From Odontesthes bonariensis (taxonomy: Eukaryota > Chordata > Actinopteri > Atheriniformes > Atherinopsidae), in contig NC_134515.1 in assembly GCF_027942865.1 (NCBI RefSeq), positions 3,106,839 to 3,170,838 on the forward strand: a stretch of 64,000 nucleotides of DNA, written 5' to 3'. Positions 1-12,900 of this stretch are shown here, one piece after another. The notes beneath the pieces were generated by a model. It ran no database searches and was not told the origin of the DNA. It saw nothing but the letters and a program-made list of their open reading frames with translations. Both the position numbers and the translations under genes were made by a program. Within the stretch, counting starts at the first letter, position 1. Every line of letters starts with the position of its first letter.

Positions 1-239
1 AGTCCAAAATTCCGGGGTTCATAAAATTAACATGAAAGTTAAAATTAACTTTAACTTTTAACATGACGAACTGAACGTACAAAACATCAAAACGCATTAT
101 AGCCTATTAAATTGTAGGCTATATCGCTATTCAAACATTGATTATTGTTACATCTCAACATGGAATAGGCCTATCATATTATGCCATATCATATCATGTC
201 AAGTTAAACGCTATATTTTTAAAGTATATGCTATATTCT

Positions 240-700
240 ACATGAATTTTTATGAATTTTTATGTTGTAGAGTTGTGAATTTATTTTATCAATGGAGAAA
301 TTGAGCAGCCTTGCTTTGTTGTCTACAGTAGTAGATCAACCCTCATCTTACATTGAAGCTCCCAGATCAAGGAAGTGTCGTCGACGTAGCTTTAGCTGCA
401 GAGAAGCTATCAAGCTTGTGTTGATAATAATAAACTCCTGGACTATGTACAAACTTCCAAATGCATCGCTTTGTGAGTACAGACCATATTTGTACTACTG
501 TAGAAGTTTGGTGTCATGGCATGTGATTTTAGTGTGGTAATTTTGGAGATACTGCCAGGATCCATTAACCCTTGTACGAAGCTATTCGGGATAACTCAGT
601 AACTCAGCTGATGTTCAGCCAAGATCGAAAAAACTTCGGGTGGGCTACTTGGCTGGATGTCACGGTTCAAATGACCCCAGGTTGAATCTACTCCGGAGTA
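240..700 (-). mobile_element. Fragment of the 964-bp element seen intact at 36127-37090
   Basis: This segment is the reverse complement of about 36350-36790, including the stretch reading tctacatgaatttttatg and the block around ttcggctggatgtcacgg. The match fades before 240 and after about 700, so this copy is partial. It lies just upstream of the Ig receptor's first coding exon and so may have brought in promoter-proximal sequence. Confidence 0.7.
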
Positions 701-914
701 TCACTTTAATTCCAGGACGTTCATTCAGTGGAACCAAACACGTCATGGGCATCAGGCACAGTCAGCAGAGTCCAGCCCACATGAGCAGTAAATATACCAG
801 CTGAGCGTTTGCACAACTGGCTGAAAGCGTCCTGAGGACGAGTCACTTGTTGAGCCGGTTTCTGCAGACACAGACACGCTGGAGGGAGTGAAGTGGAACG
901 GGCTGCTCTGCAGG

Positions 915-954
915 ATGAAGATCCACCAACTTCTCTTCCTGTGCTTCGCACCAG
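915..954 (+). CDS. Ig receptor exon 1: signal peptide
   Basis: ATG at 915 opens a short hydrophobic leader, [13 protein letters not shown], and is followed by donor gtgagg at 955. The exon ends in phase 1 and the next residue is completed by exon 2, giving a leader of about 18 residues. The start is preceded by a stop-rich stretch, and no upstream ATG in frame gives a better leader. No clear TATA box was found just upstream. Confidence 0.72.
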
Positions 955-3900
955 GTGAGGAAACGTCGCCTTAATGTTCTTTTAACCCGTCTGTAGGATA
1001 TAATGATGAGGAAAGTGCTGGCCTAATTCTTCGGTCAGAAAGAATGCAGCTGTTCTAGAGGTTGCATCTTGTCATTTATTAATTAAACAGTTGTGAAGTT
1101 GTGAAGTATTGAAGTTGTGACATTGTGGTTTTCTAAAGCAAGACAGAAATAAAAGGAAAAACAGGACAATGCTGAATTATTCACATTACAAACGTCCTAT
1201 CTACAGAATCTATTCGAGGATAATCATTACTGGGAATGTACTGAACACACAGTAGTAATAATATGGTGATAAACAGTACACAAATGTCATACATAAAACA
1301 TTAAAACAGCACAGGAAATCGTACTGCCTTATCTCTAATAAGTGCTAACTAAAAACACAGTGTACAGGATATCTAACACGATATTGCTGAGTCACAGAAC
1401 ATTCTAGACATTTCCAAATACACAGAAAGATTGTCTAGCTTAAATACAAACTTGCAAAGGACTGTAGAAACGAAATAAATGGCTGTACAAACCATATAAA
1501 GCCTGACAAGGAAAATAAGAGCACATACATTTGCAATCACGCACAACAGCACCGAGAGACTTCCAAACGAGGTATGAGAGTCCGATAATGCGACTGCATG
1601 AGAGAGAATGTCCGAGCACGTTTCATATCACGCAGGTAAACATGCATTCAAAGCGTGATCAATCCTTAAAGCTGCAGTCTGCAGGATTTGTTGTTGTCAT
1701 ACGTAAAGTCCTAATTTTTGGCATTTTAAGAGTTTACATGATCTATCAGAACGCTTGAAGTTGAAAACGGTGACCTCCGTAGTCGCAAAATGCAAGAAAT
1801 GCTTATTTTTTAACCGAAAAATAAAAAGTTATTCAACTTCCTGTCCCTCCCCATCAAAACACATGAGAACTCGTGCACGTCTACGTGCACGCCAGACTCC
1901 TCATTCATCAACTCACCTGTCATTTGCGATCATGGAAGACACAGTAAGTAGACTAGCCCGTAATGAAGTTCTATAAGCGTGGGGACGAGCCTACCTTGTA
2001 TCGCGCGTGCACAATCGGTGATTGACAGGCAGCAGAGCCCAGCTCGTAACCTGATTGGTTACCTTTTACCGGTCCGGTCTGCAATTTTGTAAACAAACCT
2101 GCTGGCTTTGGAGGGACCTAGCGGGACATATAGGGGACCTAGAGAACTCTTTTTTTTTGTATTGGGGTATTTAATGTACTACTTTCAGAATCCCCGGACA
2201 GTTCCAGGCATTATGCTTGAAAAAGAGTTGCAGACTGCAGCTTTAAAGGGGCAGCGCCGCATTTCTTAAAGGCAAAGTATTTTGCATAGGCAAGGAGGAA
2301 ATATGCACTTAAAGAAGCAAAGGCATTTTAGATGTATGAAAGCAGGGAATTTTGTACACCGTCGAAATGTTGAAACTGCCGGTGCATTTTCATCTTTTGT
2401 CCACACGCAAAAGCTTTTTCTTCTTCTTATCTTCTAAAGAAAAATAACTTTTCACACTGTCGATGTGCAGAAGAAGAAGAATACTCTTACTTCAGGAGTA
2501 CTTTTACTTACTGTTTGCAGTATTTTTAATTTTTTTTATGTAGAATAAAGAAAAGAATAGCCGTATAAGTGCACTTTAAAGGGATAGTTCGCCTCTTTTG
2601 ACATGAAGCTGTATGACATCCCGTATCAGCAACATCATTTATGAACATCTTCTTACCCCCTGCTGCGTCCTGTGAGCAGAGTTCCAGCCTCGTTTTGGTG
2701 TTGATGAAGGTAGTCCGGCTAGTTGGCTGGGGTTTAAAAAATGAAGCGTTTTGCTTCTCAAAACAATATGCGTTCAACAGAGTAATACATTTGCATCACA
2801 AAATGGTTCTCCAGGAAAAAGTCAGACCTCACAATCTCTTGGCCCTATTTTCTCTCCCTTCGTATCACTGCCTGCTGCCGACAGCCGCGCCTGTTACGGT
2901 GTTTGCTGCTCGGTCTGCACTTCGGTCTGCACAGCAGGCAGTGATACGAAGGGAGAGAAAATAGGGCCAAGCGATTGTGAGGTCTGACTTTTTCCTGGAG
3001 AACCATTTTTTGATGCAAATGTATAAAGGCTGATTTATGGTCGTCTACGGAGACCCTCCCGGAGACGCTCTCCTATCTATCCGTCCAGGCGACGGAGACC
3101 ACAAGGGTTGTGATTGGTCGGCTATCAACATCATTTCTGGTTTAGCTCCTTCCTCTCAGAACAACAACACCGCCATCTTTGAAAGAGTTTACTGTGTGCC
3201 GGTCAACATTTGGTCAAAATTATTTGCAGCAACAACAGTCTTTCTCTCTCGGTTGCCATCGTTCGCTGTGAGGAGTGGAACAGAGCCGGAAGGTGAACAA
3301 CCAATCAGCCACTTTCACCATAGACGTCGCCAGATTGGGTCGTCTAACGTAGCGCCGCCTACTGATCGGGAGGTGAACTGCCTTTGGTATCCGACAGCCC
3401 GACGGAGAAGCATACTGAGGCCTTTACTCTTCTGAACGCATATTGTTTTGAGAAGCAAAACGCTTTATTTTTTAAACCCCAGCCAACTAGCCGGACTACC
3501 TTCATCAACACCAAAACGAGGCTGGAACTCTGCTCACAGGACGCAGCAGGGGGTAAGAAGATGTTCAGAAATGATGTTGCTGATATGGGATGTTACACAG
3601 CTTCATGTCAAAAGAGGCGAACTGTCCCTTTAATCATTACTACGACACACGATGCCACAAAGCTCCTAAGAACACAACATAACTTGGTGTTATGATTCAG
3701 ATCCTTTAGGGATACAGTTTAAGTTTATTTCCACATGACTCTCTGACACTTTATCAGTGCTCCTACAAACATGAGACTGTGAGTAAGTGTCATGATAAGC
3801 CAAATGCAGATAATGTATTCAACAGCAAGACACGGCATGAACTGAACACTGATCACAGGAGACCTGGCTGAATGTACTGAATGAGGGAAGTGATGACTAA

Positions 3901-6900
3901 CGCTGTGACTATGTGGGTGTGGCGGTCAGTAACCGCAGCCTGAACAACGGCAGGAGGTAAAATTCAAAACAGGAAAACCTGAAACGTGGAAATGCAAAGA
4001 TCAGAAGCTAAAAGATCCCGACTGGGACTTTTAAAGTTGATTTCAGTTCCACTGATTTCTGAAGCATCTCTGTTGGATATTTACTCTGTTACATTTACAT
4101 TTACTTGAGTAAGTTTTTGAAAACATTATACCTCTAGGAGTAGTTTTAAATCTCTATACTTTTTACTTTTACTTGAGTAGATGTGTGCAGCAGAAACTGT
4201 CCTCTTACTCCGCTACATTAGGCTACAATGAGCTGGTTACTTTTCTTCTTACCTCTTTGGTATTCTACGCCTCATTATTTTTATCCCCCCGCGTACGCCT
4301 CATTTTAATGTTTTATTCTGACAGAGAGAGAGACTTCCACCAAAGGCTCTACCACCTGACTGTGTTCCACCAATCAGACGCAGCCGTGCAGTCTGGTCAC
4401 GTGACCATACTCGATCTCAGCGGCGGGACGGGTTAGCTTTAGCATTAGCAGTCGTAGCAAACAAACAAAGAAACAGATGAAAAATGTCAGAACCAACGGT
4501 GGGAAATGAAGACGCAGACGAGGCCTCATACTGAAAGCATGTTTACCTTACAAAGAGTGAGAAACAGCAGCTACATTATGTGTCTTCTGTGTCAACCAAA
4601 ACAAACGCACATTTCAGCAGAAACTCAACATCTAACTTGAGGAAACATGTAGCGCTAAGTTTCCTAAACTCGTTTTTCCCCCCATGGATAGGTGAATGTT
4701 TGTTTTTTAGGTTACATATGGGTTACATATGTTTTAAACATTTCCTAAGTCTCTTTTATTTTTTATTGAAGTTCTTGAATTTACCTGGATTATTTTAATT
4801 TAAGCTATTTTGTAATGAATGAATGGATTTTAATTTATTTTATCAATTCGATGAACTCTAATTTGCCTAAAGATAATTATTTAGTATTTTTGTCTGTCTG
4901 ATTGAATGCTTGTGTTAACAAATAAATCAGACGTTACTCAACAGTTACTCAGTACTTGAGGAGTTTTTTCACCGAGCACTTTTTTACTCTTACTCAAGGA
5001 ATTATTTGGATGACTACTTTTTACTTTTACTTGAGTCATATTATTCTGAGGTAACAGTACTTTTACTTGAGTACAATTTTTGGCTGCTCTACCCACCTCT
5101 GAGCATGAAGCAGGCTTTACTGCTTGGTTAAGGAAATGATCGCGCTCCAGCCTGTGTTCTTTCTCAGTGGAAGTGTTGGTAAATGGAAAGTAAATGGCTG
5201 ACCATGACAGTTCCTCATTGTGCTGGAAATGCGGAAAATTCTGGCTAAAATAACCACACTGCGACATGAATTACAAATACTGTTTTCTGTTGGGTAAGAA
5301 CGGGGATTTAAAAGGGCCATCTGATGAAAATGTGGCCCAAAATAGTTCAGGTTTAAAGCAGTTGCTACCTAAGCACGTCCTCCTGACCTCCCTGAAGAAA
5401 CCAATGACGACAAAGTCTGGCACAGTGTCACCTTATGGTTTAATATGCAGCACTGTTGCCTGTAAAGGACCAGACTGTTATTCCTTAATGAACTTATTTC
5501 GCTGAGTGCAGTAAATGATCGTGCATTTCCTTTTTGTCTTTAATTACTTCAGGAGCGCTGTGTGGCGGCCAAAGCTTCACAAAACTGGAAGGACAAAGCA
5601 TCTCTTTCGGCTGCGCTTTTAATCCACCTCAAGGAAGCAAATTCTTCATAAAGAAAGAGTTTGGGAGCGAAACCCTTCTCATCGAAACCAGAAACGAGCC
5701 CACCCAGAGCGACAGGTTCAGCATCGGTTTGGACGAAGACATCTTTTATGTGAGGATCGTGCAGCTGAAACGGTCCGACTCTGGTCACTTCAGGTGTGGC
5801 GTGGGCAACTCTTCTTCTCCAGATCTGCAGCGAGACTTCGAACTCAGAGTAACAGACGGTGAGTTTCCATTTAAACCGTCAGGAATGTTACCCTCCAATG
5901 ACATGAACTGTAGTAACCACTTTAAAATCCACTGGTCCACTTTAAAATCCACTGGTTCACTCTAAAATCCACTTTAAAATCTACTGGTCCACTTTAAGAT
6001 CCACTTTATAAATCCACTAGTCCACTTTAAAATCCGCTTTAAAATCCACTGGTCCACTTTAAAATCCACTTTAAAATCCACTGGTTCACTTTAAAATCCG
6101 CTTTAAGATCCACTGGTTCACTTTAAAATCCGCTTTAAGATCCACTGGTCCAATCTAAAATCCAATGGTCCACTTTAAAATCTACTGGTCCACTTTAAGA
6201 TCCACTTTAAAATCCACTGGTCCACTCTAAAATCCACTGGTCCAATCTAAAATCCACTGGTCCACTTTAAGATCCACTTTAAAATCTACTGGTCCACTTT
6301 AAGATCCACTTTATAAATCCACTAGTCCACTTTAAAATCCGCTTTAAAATCCACTGGTCCACTTTAAAATCCACTTTAAAATCCACTGGTTCACTTTAAA
6401 ATCCGCTTTAAGATCCACTGGTCCAATCTAAAATCCAATGGTCCACTTTAAAATCTACTGGTCCACTTTAAGATCCACTTTAAAATCCACTGGTCCACTT
6501 TAAAATCCACTGGTCCACTCTAAAATCCAATGGTCCACTCTAAAATCCACTGGTCCACTTTAAGATCCACTTTATAAATCCACTGGTCCACTTTAAAATT
6601 CACTGGTCCACTTTAAAATCCACTGGTCCACTTTAAGATCCACTTTATAAATCCACTGGTCCACTTTATAAATCCACTGGTCCACTCTAAAATCCACTGG
6701 TCCACTCTAAAATCCACTGGTCCACTTTAAAATCCACTGGTCCACTCTAAAATCCACTGGTCCACTTATAAATTCTACTGGTCCACTGATCCACTGAGTT
6801 TTAAAATCGCTGCATTGGCTCCCCGTGCATTTCAGGATTGATTTTAAGGTTCTTTTAGTTGTTTATAAATGTCTTAATGGTCTTGGGCCTTCTTATCTAT

Positions 6901-9900
6901 CTGATCTGCTTTTAAATTATGAGCCCTCGCGGACCCTGAGGTCCTCTGGTACCGGCCTTTTAGTTGTTCCTAAAGTTCGAACAAAAACTTCTGGTGAGAT
7001 GTCGTTCCACTATTATGGACCTCATTTGTGGAACAGCCTGCCAGAGAACCTCAGGGCTGCAGAGAATGTTGATGTTTTTAAAAAGAGGCTCAAGACCTAC
7101 CTTTTTAGTTTAGCTTACAGCTGAATTTTATTTCATTTATTTATTATTTTAATATATATATATTATTTTATTTATTTATTTATTTATTTTTGTTTGTTTT
7201 GTTTTAGTTTACTTTTATCTATCCATTCATTGTTTAAAATATCTATTTATTTATTTTTATTATTATTTTATTATATACTTATTATACACTTATTTATCCA
7301 GTGTTTTTCCTCATGGGGATCTTCCACACCGGGGTCTGTGGGGTCATTACTGTGGGGACCGCCCTGGTTCGGGGGGGCTGGGGGATCCTGCCCTGCAGCC
7401 CTGGCTGTGGTGTGGATGCCGGCCTGCCCTGATCTGGGCGGTTCCCCGTGGTGGCGGCCTCTGTGGTCATTGGTGGTCTGGCTCCCGGTGTGGACAGATC
7501 CCCAAGATACCGTTTCCTCACTTCAGCGTCAAGCCAGATTTTAATGTTGATTGTTGTTGATGTTGCTCATGTTGGGGGTGGTGGGGTGGTGGAGGGGGGG
7601 GGGGGGGGGGGGTAGTATGTGTGCAGTGTGGTTGTCGGTGTGATGTTGTGTGTGAGTTTATGCATGAATTGATCTGATTATTGATTTGATTATGTAAAGC
7701 ACTTTGTGCTGCTTTTTAGTATGAAAGGTGCTATATAAATAAAGTTTGATTTGATTTGATCCACTCTAAAATCCACTGGTCCACTTTAAAATCCACTTTT
7801 TAAATTTTTTGTAAAAAATGTAAAAAAAAAATGTTTAAATAAATAAATAAAACCTGCGTTAATGCACGATAAAATATTTATCGGCGTTAAATAATTAGCA
7901 AGTTAACGCGATAATAACGAGTTAACTCGCCCAGCCCTACAAATGAGATAAAAATAACTCGTAGGATCTAACTGGTCTGTGTGATGTGTCCTCCGGCTCA
8001 ACCCATGACTGTAGAAAATAAGACGTATTAATACCCGGCAGTGAATACGACTTTGTGTTTGTCTTTTCTGTGACAGAAATGTGCGACGGCGGCCCCGCCC
8101 TCGCCGCCCTCACCGCCCTCACCGCCCTCACCGCTCCAGCCGCCACGGTTTGCAGTGAAGCCGAAGGGGGAACCATGAGGGTGACGTGCTCTTTTCCTTC
8201 AGCCGACCTCTTCAACTTGTTCTTTTGCAAAGACGGATGCAAGAAACGAGACGTTCTGCTGGAAGCCAGTGGGTTCACAGCCCAGAGAGGCAGATTCAGG
8301 ATGGAATACGAGAAAAGGGGAGTGTTTCACGTGACCATCTCCAATCTGACCGCGTCCGACTCAGGCCTGTACAGCTGTGGAGTCGATGTCACATCTGCAC
8401 CAAACCCATGCAAAACTGTTGAGATCAGGGTCACAAATGGTGAGTTTTCCATCTTTATTCGATGCAAACAGAAGGTTTTCAGACCCCTGCATGTATCTTA
8501 GACTGGATTCAATTATCTTTATTCCTCATCAGTCACCCAACTCACTTATTTGGGTCCTAGCAGCGAAGCTAATTAGATTTTCCGCCATTTTGAATTTCAT
8601 CAAAAACCTTCAAAAAGCATTTGAGGTCACACAGATTGTCCGATTTTCACGGGACTTGGCACATAGAATCTTCAGACCAAGCCGCACAAAAGTTATTGTG
8701 TGGAATTTTTCATTTCGCTTCCGTTTGCCCGTACCAGCCAATCAAACTTGGTGGCGACGCCGTCAAACAGGAAGTGAGGCCATATCTCGGCAACTGTTTG
8801 ATCTTTTAACGTCAAACTTCTAACGCAGCCTCATGACCACATCTTTGAGAGGCCCAAGAAGTTTGGTGATGTTTAGCCTTTAGGGGGCGCTGTGTGTAGC
8901 AAAAAGGCATTTTTGCTCATATCTTTGGAACCGTTTGTCCAAATTTCACAAATGAGGTACCGTTGGAGTCCCTGAATGCAGACGAGGTCATGGCAACCCA
9001 TGACGTCATTTGCGCCATATTGGATTTTCCGCAATTTTGAATTTCATCAAAAACCTTCAAAAAGCATTGCAGGTCACGCAGATTGTCCAATCTCCACGGG
9101 ACTTGATACATAGAATCTTCAGACCAAGCCGCACAAAATTTATTTTGTGGATTTTTTAATTTCGCTTCTGTTTGCCCGTGGCAGCCAATCAAACTCTGCG
9201 CAAACAGGAAGTGAGGCCGTATCTCTGCAATGCATTGATATAACGATGCCAAACTTGGTGCATGGGCTCGTGACGCCTTCTTGAGCAGCCACAGCTTGCC
9301 TGCTTTGCAGCTGTGCTGCTAGGCCCCCCCATCGCTGCTTGCAGCTATATTTGGTGAAATTAAGTTTCTACCATTCTTGGCAGAAATCTCTACCCGGTTT
9401 GGTGGGGAGCTTTAAATCCTGGGTCTGCAGAACTTTACACCCACTCCTTGGTTTTCTTGGCAGATGCAAACTTTATCCCAGCCTGAAACCTTGAGCCCTC
9501 TGAAAAACTATTCCACTATACTGGTACTAGTACTGGTTTCCTCTGATGGTGGTTTTGGTTAAACAATTCAGTTTGAAACTGGATTTTTGCTTCATTCTTG
9601 CATTAAAAGCCTGATTGGTGGAGTTCTGCACTGATGGTTGTGCTGCTGTAATGTCCCTCTGTCTCCAGTGACCACTGGCTTGTTGTTTAGTCATCGTTTT
9701 AAATGCTGTTGTGTTCTGACATACTGCTGAGATGTCATCTCAAGGCACTTCAAAGATACAATCCAATTCATTACAAACCAATCAAATCCAATTCTTTACA
9801 TTTAAAATCAGTCCAGTTCAAACACAGTCAATTAAAAAAAAGCAGCCGAGCTCAGGAAACCAACAGACTGCTCTGAAGCTTCTCTCTGATCCAATCTCCC

Positions 9901-12900
9901 GTCCTGAGCTGCACGAGGCGACTGTGGGAGGAAAAAACTCCCTTTGAACAGGAAGAAACCTCCATCAGAACCAGAACCAGGAAGGGCGGCCATCTGCCTG
10001 GACCAGCTGGGGGCTGAGAGGACAGGAAAGAGGGGACAACAAGCAGCGTAACCCCAGGCCAGAGACACCTGCTGAGAGAGAGAGAAACACAAGTTAATGA
10101 AAACAATGATGTCACATGTACATGGAGAGGTGCATCATGGGAGCTCCCCCAGCAGGCTGGGCCTATAGCAGCTTAACTATGGGATGTTTCAGGGTCAGCT
10201 GAGCCATCCCTAACTATAAGCTTTATCAGAAAGGAAAGTTTTAAGCCTGGTCTTAAAGGTAGAGAGGGGCCTGATAACTGAAGGCTCTGCCTCCCAAACT
10301 GGCAGCCGGTTCCACAGAGAGGGGTCTGATAACTGAAGGCTCTGCCTCCCAAACTGGCAGCTGGTTCCACAGAGAGGGGCCTGATAACTGAAGGCTCTGC
10401 CTCCCAAACTGGCAGCTGGTCCCACAGAGAGGGGCCTGATAACTGAAGGCTCTGCCTCCCAAACTGGCAGCTGGTTCCTCAGAGAGGGGCCTGATAACTG
10501 AAGGCTCTGCCTCCCAAACTGGCAGCCGGTTCCACAGAGAGGGGCCTGATAACTGAAGGCTCTGCCTCCCAAACTGGCAGCCGGTTCCACAGAGAGGGGC
10601 CTGATAACTGAAGGCTCTGCCTCCCAAACTGGCAGCCGGTTCCACAGAGAGGGGCCTGATAACTGAAGGCTCTGCCTCCCAAACTGGCAGCTGGTTCCAT
10701 CAAAGAGGGGCCTGATAACTGAAGGCTCTGCCTCCCAAACTGGCAGCTGGTTCCACAGAGAGGGGCCTGATAACCGAAGGCTCTGCCTCCCAAACTGGCA
10801 GCTGGTTCCACAGAGAGGGGCCTGATAACCGAAGGCTCTGCCTCCCAAACTGGCAGCTGGTTCCACAGAGAGGGGCCTGATAACCGAAGGCTCTGCCTCC
10901 CAAACTGGCAGCTGGTTCCACAGAGAGGGGCCTGATAACCGAAGGCTCTGCCTCCCAAACTGGCAGCCGGTTCCACAGAGAGGGGCCTGATAACCGAAGG
11001 CTCTGCCTCCCAAACTGGCAGCCGGTTCCACAGAGAGGGGCCTGATAACTGAAGGCTCTGCCTCCCAAACTGGCAGCTGGTTCCACAGAGAGGGGCCTGA
11101 TAACTGAAGGCTCTGCCTCCCAAACTGGCAGCTGGTTCCATCAGAGAGGGGCCTGATAACTGAAGGCTCTGCCTCCCAAACTGGCAGCTGGTTCCACAGA
11201 GAGGGGCCTGATAACCGAAGGCTCTGCCTCCCAAACTGGCAGCTGGTTCCACAGAGAGGGGCCTGATAACCGAAGGCTCTGCCTCCCAAACTGGCAGCTG
11301 GTTCCACAGAGAGGGGCCTGATAACCGAAGGCTCTGCCTCCCAAACTGGCAGCCGGTTCCACAGAGAGGGGCCTGATAACCGAAGGCTCTGCCTCCCAAA
11401 CTGGCAGCCGGTTCCACAGAGAGGGGCCTGATAACTGAAGGCTCTGCCTCCCAAACTGGCAGCTGGTTCCACAGAGAGGGGCCTGATAACTGAAGGCTCT
11501 GCCTCCCAAACTGGCAGCTGGTCCCACAGAGAGGGGCCTGATAACTGAAGGCTCTGCCTCCCAAACTGGCAGCTGGTTCCACAGAGAGGGGCCTGATAAC
11601 TGAAGGCTCTGCCTCCCAAACTGGCAGCTGGTCCCACAGAGAGGGGCCTGATAACTGAAGGCTCTGCCTCCCAAACTGGCAGCTGGTTCCACAGAGAGGG
11701 GCCTGATAACTGAAGGCTCTGCCTCCCAAACTGGCAGCTGGTTCCACAGAGAGGGGCCTGATAACTGAAGGCTCTGCCTCCCAAACTGCTTTTAGAAACT
11801 CTGGAGAGCTAAAACTGGAGAAACATGATCTCTGCTGTTAGTACAGCTGAGTATCATCAGCATAGCAATATAAATATATTCCATTCTGTCTAATAATGTT
11901 ACCTGATGGAAGCATGTTTAAAGTGAAAAGAATCGGTCCGAGCACAGAACCCTGAGGAACTCCATGACTTACGTGAATCAGTATATGATTCTCAGAAACA
12001 ACATGTTTGTTAGGTTGACTGGTGATGTCACCTGAGTTATTTCCATTCAGCCCTTCACTGGTTAAAGCTTTTATAAGTGATGGATGGTCTTTACTCATCA
12101 AACATCATTTATTTTGAACTGTTCAGCTTCACAGATGTCAGGCGGCTCAGCCTCCAAACCAGCAGCAAAGAGCTGCATACTTCCCACTGCCGACTCCCCA
12201 ACCATCGAGCCGTCTGAAGATAAAGGTACTCACAGTACATTTGTGCTTTAAATTCTCAATTTGAACTGACATATGTAGCATTGTGCATTATAATTTGGAA
12301 CAGCCGGTTCATATTCCCCCGAGGATTAGTTATATCAATTCTAGGGCTGGGCAACGATTAAAATGTTTAATCTAATTAATCTCATGATTTCCCTGATTAA
12401 TCACGTTTAATCACATTTGTACGCAGAATCCAAAAATGAATCCAAAAGTAGTGTATAGCTTTTAGCATTTAGCTTTATTTTAAATGTGCTGCCATATGAA
12501 TGAAAGTGCCATAACATTTGTTGTGCAAACACACTTTTAACATCAGCATCTTTCTGTAGTTTTTATGTAGAAGCCTCGCTCCACTGTCTGTTTCCTTGAA
12601 TGACTTGCTGCTATCAGTTGTGTGTTTTGCCTTTAAGTGATATTTTAGACTGGAACTACTACGCTGAGAAGACAATTCAACTTGGCAGTGTTTACAGATG
12701 ACTTTGGTTCTGTCGACTCCGCCGTCTGGAAGAACTTTAAAATGAAAATGGCCGAGTAAAAGTTCCGTACCCTTCTCCATGTTTGGTGGATCCGCCGATT
12801 ACTTTCTTTTCCTGTTCCACAGCAGACAGCAGCAGACTTTTACAAAATAAAAGCCTGTGAACAGCAGACTTTTACAAAATAAAAGCCTGTGAGCAGCAGA

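Noticed and set aside
3384..3695. 103-codon ORF across a MITE junction, with close copies at 25872-26111 and 46757-46981
   Set aside because: Copies arise from the palindromic arm of the TTAA MITE; no start context or domain.
4173..4436. 87-codon ORF repeated at 14357-14620 and about 50226-50543
   Set aside because: It is carried by hAT family B copies, shows no domain or BED finger, and differs mainly as expected from element decay.
5534..5965. Ig exon read as a free-standing 143-codon gene
   Set aside because: Its ATG lies in the intron before the acceptor and the frame runs through the donor into a minisatellite; it is an exon of the larger gene.
10210..11784. 524-codon (and 422-, 183-, 130-codon) minus-strand ORFs as a novel repeat protein
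   Set aside because: They are frame-rotating readings of a 55-bp minisatellite within a dead LINE. Residue changes are not frame-specific, and no promoter or splice context is seen.
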